Assembly (NCBI GenBank): GCA_000151295.1
Contig: GG745362.1
Location: 280,167 to 344,166 of the forward strand
DNA: 64,000 nt
Source of the DNA: Allomyces macrogynus ATCC 38327
Lineage: Eukaryota; Blastocladiomycota; Blastocladiomycetes; Blastocladiales; Blastocladiaceae
Direction: 5' to 3'
Shown here: positions 22,606-34,790 of the stretch, one piece after another
How the letters are laid out: every line of letters starts with the position of its first letter
How positions within the stretch are numbered: the stretch's first letter is position 1
Position numbers and translations under genes: made by a program
The notes under the pieces: generated by a model
What the model was told of the DNA's origin: nothing
Databases searched by the model: none
What the model saw: the letters and a program-made list of their open reading frames with translations, nothing else

Positions 22606-25600
22606 TTACCCCACCATTACCGACCGCTGCGGTCCCGGTGGCCGCCGACTTGTGACCGACTGTTCTCCTGAAGTCACGGCAGGAGACGGCGCCCCGCTGC
22701 TGACACTCGGCGAGCGCGACACAGAGTCGGCCGTGCTCGCATTCGCGGCCTTGAACGTGGTCTCGATATCGCGGAGCCACCGGTCGGCATCAGCCGCGTC
22801 CTTGGCCTGCACAAGGTAGCTCGACCCGCCAACGCGTAGAACAAAGCAATCGGTCGCACCGTCAGCGGGGGACGCGTAGACCTTGAACGTGAACGCCTGG
22901 CCGCCCTTGGGCTAGATGCAATGGCCACGGTTCGAGTGAGGAGCGCGCCGAGGGTGGTGGAGGGGTAAATAGCCACTTACCGAGCCGAACGGCGTGATCA
23001 AGAGTGCTGGGAGCGGGTGATGAAAGAGAACCACGTCGACCTCGGTCCATCGCCGGAGCAAACCGCCCATTTGTTTGATTGCGAACCGTTGGCCGACACG
23101 CGCCTCCTATTTGACGAAAGCCAGTGATCAGCACATTATCGAGGACGCGGAGAGGACCTGAAACGAACCAATCCACACAGCACGCCTTCGATGCCCTTGT
23201 CGCTCTTGGCCATGGCGTTTCGCAAACTGTTGCCGCGATCGAGTTTGCCCGACAGCGGTGACCGAAACGCTGAAATCCCATCGTGGCTGGCGGCCCTGAC
23301 CAGGACCACCTCCAAAATCGGCCGCCACACGAGCAAACCGAGCACTCCGCCAAGCGCGAGCAGGATGCACACGCACTTGATAACAAATTGCGCGCGGAAA
23401 TTGATCGGAAGCACGGAGACCGGGATCACGACAGTGCACGCAAGCAAAATGTTGTAGGCAGCGAGGGCAATGTACTTGGACTCGTTGTAGTTCGTGGCGA
23501 CGTTGCGGATCTTGAACGAGAGCCAGCAGGCCACGAGCAGCTGCGACGCATGGAAGGTGGCCAGGATCACCGTGATCGCGGTCCCGCCCGTGTCGCTGCT
23601 CGTGCTGCACAGGTACGTGTAGGTGGTCGTCGAGACGGTGGAGATGATGGGTGACGGCGCGGCAGCGCCCGTCCACGCGCCTAAAAGAACAAGGTCGACG
23701 GCAGCCATGGCCAGCACGCCGCCGAGCAACCGCGAGTCCTTCAAATTGAACTGCATCTGGTACCGGTTTCTGCGGCAGGGGTGAACGTGAGTGGGAAGCG
23801 GCAGCAATGCAGTTTTGTTGGCATCACACCCGTACCCAAATATCAAATAAATGCGCATGGTTTTGACAATAATGCTGCCGAGAATCGTGCACATGCCGAG
23901 CGCGAGCAACCAAATCCGCACCGCGCACATGCCCGTGATCGTGGGCGACGCGATTTCGAGCGCCACGGATGCGGTCACGACAAATACGCCAAGCGCAATC
24001 AGCTGCATGAACCGGGGCGACTGAGCTTTGACGGTCGCGATGCCAGCATAGCGGGAGAGGAGATGGAACGTCGGGAGCGTCGCGGCAAAGAAGAGCCCGC
24101 ATAAGACGACAACGAGAATCGGGAGCACTTCACTCGAGGCCATGTCGTCGAGTGTCATGACTACAGTGGAGAAAGAGAATCAGAACAATGGGATTCGAGC
24201 TGGAGAACGATGGGGTGGAACCCTACTGTAGTTAGCTGGTGGCGCTGGAATCCACGCCGTCCACAGATTGCGGTTCGACGCGATCCACTTGCACGCCGTA
24301 GTCTCCGTGACGCCCGTCGTCGCGTAGTCGTTGAGCAAGAAATTGATGTCATGGTCCTTGAGGCTAAACTGCTTGAAGAACATGGACACGTGCGGCGCGG
24401 TTAAGCGCAGACTCGTCGTCGAAATCTTCATGAGCAGCTCCGATGAAGTGTCACAAACCAGCTCATTGGACGACGCGCCGACGCGCGAGGCACTGAACTG
24501 AGAGAAGCAAGTCGAGTTGTACTCGGGCAGCGACACGACCGAGAGCGAGAGCGTCGACGGCAGGATCTCGGGCTTCCAGTAGTAGAAGATGCACAAGTAG
24601 CTGTTTTGGTTGGCGCACCGTGTGACAGTACTCGCGAAATCGGCGCCGAGGTAGACGACGACGAGCTTTAGGCCGAGCGTGATGATGCGCTGCTCATTTT
24701 CGCCCATATTGTAACTCGGGTCGACGTGCTTGCACAGTTCACACATGCACATCAGACGCGGGGTCACGAGGGTGAAGAACAGAAAGGCGGCGCACCCAAT
24801 ATTCCCGGCAGCCTGACGGGTTGGCCTGGCACTGCGGCGGGACAAACATGCCGTTCGAGCAGAACGAGTAGGTCGTCGAGTCGCACAGCCACGACCCGTC
24901 GGCCTTGCGCGCAGGCGTCGTCGTGCCGTACGCCGGCAAGTACTGCAGCACCGAGTTCATCGTGTAGGACCGCCACGAATCAAAAATGAGCGTCGGGTAG
25001 GCATTGGCTATCGCCGTGTTGATGTACCACGAAATCTTGGCCGCGTAGCCAATCATGCCTGAGTCCTCGACAAGACCCTGCTGCACGATAAACTGCTGGT
25101 AGAGAGCCGCTTTCGAGTTGGGCCACAGTTCGAGGTTGGCGTGGACCCGACCTGACGCGACGCGCGAGAAAGTGCCACTATAATCGCCGTCGTACTCGAG
25201 AACGGTGACGTTCACGCCCATCACATCTTGCAGCAGCGTCGCAGCAATGTAGGTACTGTCGCAGGAGGAGCAGCGCAGGTTTAGTCACGCGTTGGTCCAT
25301 TGTTCTCGGACAGAACGCAAACGTAGTTTCCTCAAATTGGCACTGCACAATCGGCACGTCGAGAAGAAAGACGCCAGTCAGTTCTTCGACAGCCCTTTTG
25401 TTTCAGTCCAGCAAACCCCGCACCTTGACCACGCATCGGCCTCGATCACGATATACGCGGGCACCTGCTTGATCGTGCTCGTGCCAGCAGCAGTCCCCAC
25501 CCAGCCGAGCGATGCAACGGACGACGGCGGCAAACATTGCGGGGTTTCACGACGCACACCCAGCGCGTGAACAACGTTGCTGATGGAAAGAATCAGAATC

Positions 25601-25677
25601 GCGAGAAAGATGGCTGTGCTGAGCCCCTCGTGGCGATCCCAGGGCGACCAGAGTTGCCGCAACTTCTGAGAACCCAT
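22606..25677 (-). CDS. G2: OpuAC-like ectodomain, class C 7TM, PH domain receptor
   Basis: This is a predicted plasma-membrane chemoreceptor. The start MGSQKLRQLW at 25677 leads a signal peptide (TAIFLAILILSISNVVHA). An OpuAC-like substrate-binding domain follows in three exons (about 25600-25400, 25260-24800, 24740-24235). It contains SLGWVGTAAG, SGMIGYAAKISWYINTAIA, DSWRSYTMNSVLQYLPAYG and FYYWKPEIL. Seven class C helices span two exons (about 24158-23820 and 23760-23180), including the class C-type TM3 end IIVKTMRIYLIFGY and the TTTYTYLCS loop. A PH domain split by an intron closes the protein (about 23105-22980 and 22915-22606, with DADRWLRDIETTFKA). Bacterial relatives of the ectodomain bind glycine betaine or choline; the ligand here is unknown. 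The 5' two-thirds is duplicated in G4. Confidence 0.8.
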
Positions 25678-27478
25678 TGCAACTTGGTGTTGGAAGCAAG
25701 ACGAGAGTGCTGCGAACTGGTGTGGTTGCCGAGTTGCAGAGCAAGCAAGGCGGACAAGAGCCAGTCCAGCACCGTGCGAGGCTGCGAGCAATTTTGCGTT
25801 CAGTAATTTCGAGGTCCGTCGAGTGGACAGGTGTGATTGAACCAATGAAATTGCAGCATGAGCAGCTTCATTGAATGTGCGACAGGTACGGTCGAACCAC
25901 CCCCAACACAAACGACTTTATCACACACCCTCATCAGTGATCAGTGGTGCACGCCAAGTCTGAGTCGCAGCTGGGGCTTGGATCAAGCCGTTGCAGTTTT
26001 TGGCTGCTTTATGTAGGTCGGTTAAAAAGCTCACGAGGTCGACGTGACGCACGGAATAGTGGTCTCCTTCAAAGGCACCACGTATTGTTGTCCATTTGTC
26101 GATCACTTGTGAACTGATGCTGGCTGCCGGAACGAGGTCCAACAAACATCATCAAAAGCGCAATCCGCAGTTTCGGTCCGGGACAGATCACAGATGTCAC
26201 TGTGCTCGTCACGACCTCAACTCCCACGACTGTGGCTGCGTGTCGACCATGAATTCAGAACCTCGACCTCTTTCGGCAAATGGTTTACGTTGAGACCGCA
26301 TTTTTTGAGTCGTTTCGACATTCAGCTGGATTTCCACATCCTCGACACACGTCGGCAATGCTTTACTCCCTGAAGATCACGTCCCTACTCACTTCCTTCA
26401 CCAAATACACACTCTCCAGTCACATCTCCAGATTTTTCCACTCCTTCTCCGCCCAACCAGTCCCCAGCACCCATCCTAACCCACCATCCCCGGCCTCTGC
26501 GGTCCAGGCTGCCGCTGGCTTGCGACCGACTGGTCCGGCGCGGCCGACACCGTGGCGGACGCCGCTGCGCTGTTGCCGCTCGATGCGCGCGACACGGATC
26601 CCGTCGTGCTCGCATTCACGGCCTTGAACGTAGTCTCAATGTCCTGCACCCACCGTTCGGCATCGGTCGCGTCCTTGGCCTGCACGAGGTAGCTCGATCC
26701 GCCAACGCGCAGAATGAAGCAGTCGGTCGCGCCGTCGGCGACGGACGCGTAGACTTTGAACATGTAGGCTTGGCCGCCCCTGAGCTAGATGCGAGCAAAT
26801 GGGTGAGTGACAAACGAGGCAGGTGTGATTGTTGGAAATCCACGCCGTACCGAGCCACACGGCATGATTTGGAGCGACGGAAGCGGGTGGTGGAGAAGGA
26901 CAAGGTCAACCTCGGTCCATTGCCGAAAGAGCCCGCCTATTTGCTTGATTGCGAACCGCTGGCCTACGCGCGCTTCCTGAACACGAGTGGCGATTCGAGG
27001 TCAGCATTTTGCAAGTAAAATGGGGTGCGAAGACTGAACCGTACCAAGCCGCATAGCACACCCTCCTTGCCCTTGTCGCTCTTCGCCATCGCGTTACGCA
27101 TACTCGTGCTGCGATCAAGCTTGGCCGTTGACGGCGGCTCAAACGAAGCAAGAGCATCGGTGCTCACGGCACCGCTCAGCACCACTTCCAAAATTGGCCG
27201 CCAAACGAGCAAACCGAGCACGCCGCCAAGCGCGAGCAGAATGCAAACGCATTTGATGACAAACTGCGCGCGGAAGTTGATTGGCAGGACCGCAACCGGG
27301 ACCACGACAATGCACGCGAGCAAAATGTTGTAGGCCGCGAGAGCGATATACTTGGATTCGTTGTAGGTCGTGCCAACGTTGCGGATCTTGAACGACAGCC
27401 AGCAGGCCACGAGCAACTGCAGCGCGTGGAAGATGGCGAGGATCGCCGTGATCGCGGTCCCGCCCGTGTCGCTGCTCG
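23570..27478. repeat. 3.9-kb duplicated segment, copy A (mid-G2 to mid-G3)
   Basis: This segment repeats at 37277-41185 with a constant offset of 13,707 bp. The first differences outside it are at 23569/37276 and 27479/41186. Inside, I noticed one substitution (24116 G versus 37823 A, Leu to Phe in the first membrane helix). Both ends fall in the same receptor exon, close to the same homologous point. The unit therefore corresponds to one period (3,876 bp) of the receptor array. Confidence 0.9.
25678..26475. other. Intergenic region between G2 and G3 (duplicated at 39385-40182)
   Basis: It holds the G2 promoter side and the G3 3' flank. A 74-codon minus-strand frame (25921-26145) is conserved in both copies of the duplication, but only because the duplication is recent. 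It has no recognisable domain and I do not call it a gene. Confidence 0.5.
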
Positions 27479-29578
27479 CACTGCACAAGTACGTGTAGGT
27501 CGTGGTCGAGACGGTCGCAATCACCGCCGACGGCTTGGCTGCTCCAGTCCACGCCCCGAGAAGAACGACATCGACGGCGACCATGGCGAACACACCGCCG
27601 AGCAACCGCGCGTCCTTCACGTTCAGCTTCATGCGGCGACGGTTCCTGCATCAGAGTCAAAAGGTGAGTCGACGATCATGACACAGGGCCGTCGACATTC
27701 GAGCGCGTACCCAAAGATCAAATAGATGCGCGCCGTCTTGACGATAATACTGCCGAGAACCGTGCACATTCCAAGCGCAAGCAACCAAATACGCGCCGTG
27801 CAAACACCCGTGATCGTGGGCGACACGGCTTCGAGCGCCACGGAGATGGTCACGATGAGCACGCCGAGCGCAATCAACTGCATGAACCGCGGCGACTGGG
27901 CCTTGACCGCGGCGGTACCGGCATAGCGAGAGAGGAGATGGAATGTCGGGAGCGTCGCGGAAAAGTCGAGTGCGCACAGGACTGCGATGAGGATCAGAAG
28001 CGCTTCGCTCACGTTCATGGCATCGAGCGTCATGACTATCGCGAAGAAACGGTCAGAACAATGTTTTTCGCCTCGTTGTCGTGAACTGCGGTGGCGGAAG
28101 CGAGCGCACTGTAATTAGCAGGTGGCGATGAAATCCACGCCGTCCACAAGTTGCGGTTCGACGTGATCCACTTGCATGCCGTCGTCTCCGTGACGCCCGT
28201 CATTGCGTAGTCGTTGAGCAGGTAGTTGATATCGTTGTCCTTGAGACTGAATTGCTTGAAGAACATGGACACATGCGGCGCGGTCGAGCGCAGACTGGCC
28301 GTTGAGATCTTCATGAGGAGCTCGGGAGTCCAATCGCACATCAGCGCATTGGACGAGGTGCCGACGTGCGTCGCGCTGAACTGCGAGTAGCACGTCGAGT
28401 TGTACTCGGGCAGCGACACGACCGACAGCGAGAGCGTCGACGGAAGGATCTCGGGCTTCCAATAGTAGAAAAGGCACGCGAAGCTGTTCTGGTTGGCGCA
28501 CCGCATGACGGAGCTGTCGAAAGCGGCGCCGAGGTAGACGACGACGAGCTTTAGGCCGAGTGTGATGATGCGCTGCTCGTTCTCGCCGGTACTGTAGCTC
28601 GGGTCAACGTGCTGGTGGAACCACGCGGAAAGGTCAGCTCATTTCGAGACAGCGGGGCAATACGGTGGGTGGAGAACAAAGATATCACACACCCAAAACT
28701 CCCGGCAACCCGACGGGTTGGCCTGGCACTGCGGTGGGATAAACATGCCGTTCGAGCAGTACGAGTAGGTCGCCGAGTCGCACAGCCACGACCCGTCGGC
28801 CTTGCGTGCAGGCGTCGTCGTGCCGTACGCCGGCAAGTACTGCAGCACCGAGTTCATTGTGTAGGACCGCCACGAGTCGAAAATGAGCGTCGGATACGCG
28901 TTCGCAATCGCCGTGTTGATGTACCACGAAATCTTGGCCGCATAGCCAATCATGCCCGAATCTTCGACCGCACCCTGCTGTACGATGAACTGCTGGTAGA
29001 GCGCCGTTTTCGAGTTGGGCCAGACCTCGAGATTCGCGTGCACTTGGCTCGACGCGACACGTGGATAAGTACCGCTCGACCCGCCAAACTCGAGCACGGT
29101 CACGTTCACGCCCATGACATCTTGAAGCAGCGTCGCGGCGATGTAGGTGCTGTGATCGGAGAAGCACGCGAGGTTAGCAACGCTTCATCAAGCGCATTCT
29201 CAAGATCAGAGCACGCGTCCCTCAAGTTGGCGCTAATTCAATCAATCGACGCGAGAAGGAAGAAGCCGGTCAGTCATTTTGATCTCGGTCCGCTTTCCCG
29301 TCCGATCACACGATTCCGCACCTCGTCCAGGCATCGGCCTCAAGGACAATATCGACGGGTGCCTGCTTGATCGTGCCCGCACCCACGGCAGTCCCGACCC
29401 ACCCGAGTGACGCGACCGAGGACGGTGGTAGGCACTGTGGGGTTCCTCGACGAACGCCCAATGCGTTCGCAACGTTGCTGGTCAAGAACAACATGGCAAC
29501 GAGGGTCACGACGGCGATCGTCGCCGCACTGCGCCCGTCGTAGCGGGCCGGGGAACGTTGCACCCGCTGAGAGCCCAT
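26476..29578 (-). CDS. G3: OpuAC-like ectodomain, class C 7TM, PH domain receptor
   Basis: This is the best-preserved member of the array. The signal-anchored start is MGSQRVQRSP (29578; an in-frame Met lies at 29605). The ectodomain exons are at about 29578-29306 (GVRRGTPQCLPPSSVASLGW), 29165-28690 (GVNVTVLEFGG ... NPSGCREFW) and 28610-28110 (ENEQRIITLGLKLVVVYLG, FYYWKPEIL). Seven helices are visible: TM1-TM3 at 28033-27720 and TM4-TM7 at 27632-27150, with IIVKTARIYLIFGY after TM3 and INFRAQFVIKCVCILLALGG at TM7. The PH domain is at 26990-26850 (QRFAIKQIGGLFRQWTEVDL) and 26790-26476 (DAERWVQDIETTFKAVNA). No internal stop was noticed. Its second ectodomain exon is almost identical to that of the dead G1. 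Confidence 0.82.
28701..29115. repeat. 415-bp near-identical tract shared with G1 (copy B)
   Basis: This matches 16662-17076 with one silent difference. Similarity drops sharply on both sides, which is typical of a gene-conversion tract rather than of whole-gene duplication. Confidence 0.85.
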
Positions 29579-29605
29579 CGCGGCTGGCGAGCACAATCGG
29601 CGCAT

Positions 29606-30283
29606 GGTGTCGGTGGGCAGTGCGAGCGCGAATGAAAGCGTTGCAGGGGGACGACAGGCGACTGTCGGGCAAGTGGACAGTCGGGCAAGTGGGGATCCAG
29701 TGGGAGCAGCGTGCGAGCAGTAGAGCGTGCAGCCGGGACACTCGTCAAATCGCAGCGTCAATCGTCAATCGGGTCGAACCACGTCGGAACGCGGGGCGGC
29801 AGGCGCGATCAGATCACAAGAACGGGAGCGTTTGCAGAGCTGCCAAAGCGCCAGCGAGACTTTGCATCGGTTGCGGGACCCGGACGCTCGCGGTGCACAC
29901 GCTCTCAACAGCCTCGTTTCTTTGACAAGTCGCCCACGCCATCATCATGATGTTGCGGCTCCCACTGAACGCGTCGCGGCAGGCTTTCATCGCTGCCAAA
30001 TCGCCAAGAGTCCAACCCATTGTTGCAAAAATCCGTCTTTGTCCCAATTTGCGCAAGGATCGCGAGGCACGTTGGCGGGATGCTGGAGCGTGTTCGCATG
30101 CGAATGCGCCAAGTCGCTGGTTGTACATGTTGGGAGGGTCTGGTCACGGCGTGTGAACGTTAACGTCGACAAAGTAGAATCAAACAGGCATGGGAGACAC
30201 CAAGACGACAAGCGACAAATCCAGCCTCTTTGACAAACAATCACGACTGCAGACACCCGTATTACTGCTTTTCAGGTTCAAAG
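29606..30283. other. Intergenic region upstream of G3
   Basis: It contains the G3 promoter side. No coding region was supported; frames on both strands lack domains. Confidence 0.4.
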
Positions 30284-30489
30284 TGGGAAAAACATCAAGC
30301 ATGTGGGAAAACACGGGTCTCATTTGGGACAAGGCAGAGGCAAAGTGAGATGTTCCACCCATTCTGGGATCGTTCGAAAACAGGTGGGACAATCAAACGC
30401 GAACTGGGATCAGAAGGCAGAATTTGGGACCAAAAACATCAATTTGGGATGTGCAAAGCAATTTGGGAAGCTTGTGCTCCAAAGTGGGA
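30284..30489. repeat. Eleven-unit TGGGA array phased at about 20 bp
   Basis: TGGGA occurs at 30284, 30304, 30325, 30365, 30385, 30405, 30425, 30445, 30464 and 30485, with a one-mismatch unit (TGAGA) at 30346. Spacing is 19-21 bp throughout. The rest of each unit varies but is purine-rich. It ends some 20-30 bp before the compositional left edge of the retroelement and may belong to its regulatory end. Confidence 0.85.
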
Positions 30490-30615
30490 ATAGCATCACA
30501 CGATTGTCCATTGCCCTCACCAGCACCTCAGGGTCCACCTGCCATGGACAGGGGGGTGGCTGATGTCATGGTGCTGTAGCAGGTCCGCCCCAGCGCTCCC
30601 TGTGCAGGCGCCATT

Positions 30616-31551
30616 GTGCACGCTTTGGCGGTTGTGGATGGGCCTGTGGCAGGGGCAGGTGCTTGTCCCACACATGACCCTGCAGGTTGTGGGGACAGCA
30701 TGCTGACAGCTGATGATGTTGCCTACATTGTGGAGGCTGCAGTGGAGGCTGCAGTGGAGGCTGCAGTGGAGGCCACACTGGCCCATATGGCCGCCCCACC
30801 TGCTGTGGTGCTCACCCTGGTGCATGCAGTGGGGGCAGACCACTGCAACATGCACAAGCAGGACACTGCATCAGTGGCCAGTTTGTTTGCCACGTCTGAG
30901 AACCTACTGAAGTGGGACAACAGCAGCAAGACGTGCACACTGGACAAGCTATGCAATACCATTGCTCACACTGATGGCAACAGGGTCTTGAGCCCCACCA
31001 ATGTGTTCAGCCCCCTCAATGAGTCAGAAGACGCCAAGAAGCAGTGGCACAAGTGCGCCTGCTTCTTTTACAATGTCAAGGAAATTATGCTGCACAAGGA
31101 TGCGCCTGAGCTGGCGTTTACCCTCCTGGGCCTTGGCACCATGGCAAAGTGGGCAGGCACCAAACAGGACAGGTTGCTCATGGACGTGACCAAGCGTTTG
31201 ATGACCCAGATGTGCAGCACCATCACAGTAGCCTCTTGCTTGGAGGCCCTCACTGCACTCCTCCAAGAGGTCACTCTCTTGAAGCTTAACATAGATGACC
31301 ATGCTGACATGCTGGCCACACTCAATGCCATAGTCAGCATGGTCCAGGCCAAGGCACACCTCAAAGCTGCAGACAGCTTCCACCTGACTGGGTTGCATTG
31401 CACCATGTACCTGATGACCTACCCTGGGGTGGACAAGGTGCATGCCAAGGCCCTGCATGAGGTACTGCCCTTGGGCTCCTGCTCAGGCCATATGTTGCTG
31501 TTTGATGAGGCTGTGCTTGCTGAGTGGGTGGAAGCTGATGGCAAGGCATGA
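30616..31551 (+). CDS. Gag-like ORF of the DIRS-like element (311 aa)
   Basis: The single open frame starts MHALAVVDGPVAGAG and contains a short tandem repeat (VEAAVEAAVEAAVEA at about residues 38-52, encoded by repeated GGAGGCTGCAGT units). A mostly helical region without a zinc knuckle follows. Its position upstream of the reverse transcriptase makes a capsid or RNA-binding role likely, but I recognise no specific family motif. It is the only intact frame of the element. Confidence 0.55.
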   Translation: MHALAVVDGPVAGAGACPTHDPAGCGDSMLTADDVAYIVEAAVEAAVEAAVEATLAHMAAPPAVVLTLVHAVGADHCNMHKQDTASVASLFATSENLLKWDNSSKTCTLDKLCNTIAHTDGNRVLSPTNVFSPLNESEDAKKQWHKCACFFYNVKEIMLHKDAPELAFTLLGLGTMAKWAGTKQDRLLMDVTKRLMTQMCSTITVASCLEALTALLQEVTLLKLNIDDHADMLATLNAIVSMVQAKAHLKAADSFHLTGLHCTMYLMTYPGVDKVHAKALHEVLPLGSCSGHMLLFDEAVLAEWVEADGKA

Positions 31552-32312
31552 TACTGGCATGCACAGAGCACTCTCAGTGCTGGCCACGCCCACCAGCCCC
31601 ACACAGCGGCCCTTTTGGGCCTGTGTGCCAACATCACCAACTGGCCCTGCCTGCAGGGGGGTAGGGGGGGGGGGGGGGCATGGTATTGGAGGCAGTCGTC
31701 GCCTGCAATTCGGCAGAGCAACAAAGCACGCATTTGGTGGCTCCAACTCTGGCTTGGCACTGGCATGGCTGAACAAGAAGTGGGTTTAGCAGTGCATGCA
31801 CCGCTGTTGCTGATGGAAGCAATCTGAATATATTGGATCATCACATCATTTTGACAAAATGCAAACTAATGTTTGGTTGGCAACTGGGGCACAACCTTCA
31901 GAAACACAGATTGCATTGTGCATTGGCTGCAGATGGATCCCAGGGAATGTTTCACCCGTTGGATGCAGAGTCAGTCCTGGGGATACTGGATCTGGTGGCC
32001 CTGTCCATGGCGCTCAAAGACATGGCGGACCTGATGGAAGACGCAAAATAGCACATCTGGAGGCCTTGCTCCTGCACCCGCATCTGGAAGTGGTGGTGGC
32101 AGTGGGGGGGGGGGGGGGGGCAGCTACAATTCCCTGCATTCCAGGAGGTCTGGCTCAAGTGCCACGACTCTCAGATTGTGGGATCTGATCCCGGGTAGGT
32201 TGTAGCTGGACCTTTTGGGGGTGCTGCCACCCATGGGGGAGACAGCAGAGTGGGGCCAAGGTGGCGTCCCTGTGGGTGGAGCTTGATGCATGGATTGCAA
32301 AGGGTGCAGTGA

Positions 32313-33534
32313 GTGCTGGAGGAGGGCCCACGACGCGACTACTATATGGATGAGGTGGTCCACCCAGTCTTCACTGTGACCCAGAAGTGTGGGAAGGTCT
32401 GGGTAATCATAGACTACCAGTATGTGAATGGGTTCATTTTGGACAAGTTGTTTAAAATGGAGACAATGAAATCAGTGATTGGGGTGATCCCAGACATGGA
32501 GTTTGTGGCAGTGGTGGACATTGCTGACTTCTTCCTGCACCTGGGAGTGCACCTGGAGCACCAGCACCTGCTGCACTTCATGGCACAGGGCCAGGTGTTC
32601 AAGCCACTGGCTTCACTCTTCAGGCTGAATTGTCTGCCATGGACTTTCACAAAGCTCCTGAAGCCTATCCTGGCAGCTTTGCACAGGTTTGGGGTGACAG
32701 CATTAGCCTGGTTGGATGACATGATCATTAGGTCAGTGACAGTAGCCCTGACCCTGCAGTTCATGGCCTTGTTCATTCGCCTGATGCAGCTCCATGGGTT
32801 CCGGATCTCATGGAAGAAGCTATCAATTCCCACATTGCAGATGGTGGTGCAATGGGTAGGGTGGGAGTGGGACCTCATGCACAAGGTCATGCACCTCCCA
32901 TGAAGTGAGCAGTAGTGTGGGACAAGCTGCGCAAGGTGGGCTGTCTGGACCAGATTCATATGAGGAACCTGGTGAGCCTGGTGGGGAAGATCCTGGCCAT
33001 CTTGCCAGCAGTGGGCAAAGTGAAGCTACTCATGATGGAGCTCTGCATGGCAATGCAATCAGCAGTGTAGTCCATTGGGACACACTGCAGATGATGGGGC
33101 TCTCTTGTGGTGGACGTGACACCTCTCATGAGGGAGGACTGTTGGCGAGTGCAGCAGTGCTCCTGGACTACAAGGGGTCCACACTGCTGCAGTTGGTGAT
33201 GGATCTGACTATGCACTCCAATTTGTCAGGGACAGGCTGGGCCCTGAACACGTGGGTAGAAGGGGAGCTGGTACAGACATGCAACCAGTGGTCAGTGGAA
33301 GTTCTCCTCCAGTCCCAGGACAGGTACCAGTCAGTGGGGGATCTGGACATGTTCCTGTCCGAGAATCCCATGACAGATCTGATCCACATTGGGATCTTGG
33401 AGATCCTTGTGGTCCTGCTGGGGCTGTGGGCCCTGGTGGCCTCAGGGGCAGTGGACCTGTCTGGGTTGACAATCCACACAATGGTGGACAACCTCAGCTC
33501 TGCAATTTACCTGGATCAGCAGGGGAGCCACTGA
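32313..33534 (+). pseudogene. Reverse transcriptase and RNase H of the DIRS-like element, interrupted
   Basis: The RT part (32313-32903) shows WVIIDYQYVNGFI, AVVDIADFFLHLGV, a TFTKLLKPILAALHRFGV block and LAWLDDMII in the catalytic YxDD position, followed by LHGFRISWKKLSIPTLQ. This order and wording is typical of DIRS-type RT. A stop separates it from an RNase H-like part (32905-33534) with LQLVMDLTMHSNLSGTGWAL, an ILEILVVLLGLWAL helix and TMVDNLSSAIYLDQQGSH. The catalytic DD pair of the RT is retained, but the frame is interrupted, so the copy is probably inactive. Confidence 0.7.
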
Positions 33535-33959
33535 TGCCCATGGATGAATTGCGTGACAAAGGAAACCTGGCTTTGGCTGCAGGTGTTCAGGGCGCAGTTG
33601 CACACAACCCATCTGCCATGCATGGAGAATTGGGTGGCAGACCTGGATTCAAAGGCGGATGCAGTCCGCTACAACCACATGGTCCATTGGCTGGTGGAGA
33701 TCGATCTGTTTGCGTCCATGGTGATGACATAAATCAGGGATCAGTTCGTGACAGTCTGCCCAGACCCAGGGGTGGTGGCGACAAATGCATTCACAATCCA
33801 CTGGGGGGGGGGGGGACCATGTGGACACAGGCACCCCTGAGTGGAACATGCCTGATTGCATGGCAGCTCTCTGGCACTTTGGAGCTCTGCTCTGCTTATC
33901 ACAAGTGATCATTGACTGCACTGATGCAGCCCTCACAGAGAACCCCAGGAAGCAGTATG

Positions 33960-34790
33960 ACACTTCTTGGTTGTGCTGGCTTTGCTGGTGCTGCAGGATC
34001 ACGCTGGTCCCCTTGTGCATGATGTGAATGCTTTTTGTGTGTACGCCATCTCTCTCTGGGAGGAGGACCTTCCCCCGTGTGGGCGGCCCTGGTGGCCCCA
34101 TTGGCATGCAGCACTTGGGATGACATGGGGGCAGTTCCACAGGCCAGACAGTGCAATCACATCTCTGTCAACCTGTGCAATGGTATCAAAGGTAGTGCGC
34201 TCCTTCAGGGTGGAGTGCCCTTGGGTCTCTCACAACAAGGAAGTGTTTGATTTGATGATTTTGGACAATGTGGTGCAGGCCTGGGGCCCAACCACAGATC
34301 TGTTGTTCTCAAGGCTGATATACCGCCTTGTGTACCTCCTCTTGTGATATGGGAGGCGTCACTTCAGCTGCCTGGAGCACATTGTCGTGCCAGAGAGCAT
34401 GGTGCTTCTGGACACATTGCATCTGGCAATCCACAGCCCAAAGGACCAGTGTGATCAAACAGTGATCATGTACCTCATGTAGGCTGATGACCCACTGTTA
34501 GATGTGGGGGCACACTGGACCACTTACCTTGGGCGCCACTCCCCCTATGTACCTGATGGGGACACCAGCAACGCCCTCTTTGTGGGGGTGGGCACCACCA
34601 AGCAATTCGTGGTTGCTGACATGATTGCGTCTTGGGTGCATCAACTACTGAGGGATGTGCAGATCCTGTGATGCTTCCACGCCTATGACCTGAAGGCGGC
34701 AGCCTGCAAGTTCATGGAACTGAACAGTGCCACTGAGGAAGAAATGTGTGTTGTCTGAGCCTGAGCCAACACAAGGGGTGCAAGATGTGC
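33960..34790 (+). pseudogene. Tyrosine recombinase remnant of the DIRS-like element
   Basis: Translation across several stops gives a recombinase-like order: RHFSCLEHIVVPESMVLL, then LAIHSPKDQCDQTVIMYL, then a NALFVGVGTTKQFVVADMIA stretch and HAYDLKAAACKFMELNSATE. This resembles the SKTDQ, P-ALFV and HxxR blocks of Crypton/DIRS recombinases. TGA codons at about 34345 and 34669 and a TAG near 34481 break it. The active-site H-x-x-R is degraded to HAYD. The assignment depends on element context and is moderate. Confidence 0.5.

Noticed and set aside
25921..26145. 74-codon minus-strand frame conserved at 39628-39852
   Set aside because: Conservation is fully explained by the recent segmental duplication. 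No domain and no independent homologue are visible in the window.
30713..30790. Repeated GGAGGCTGCAGT units as a CRISPR-like or satellite array
   Set aside because: The units are contiguous, in frame within the gag-like ORF (VEAAVEAA), and lack spacers.
34345..34670. TGA codons in the retroelement recombinase as recoding signals
   Set aside because: They coincide with general CpG loss and probable Arg codons, so deamination is a better explanation than programmed readthrough.
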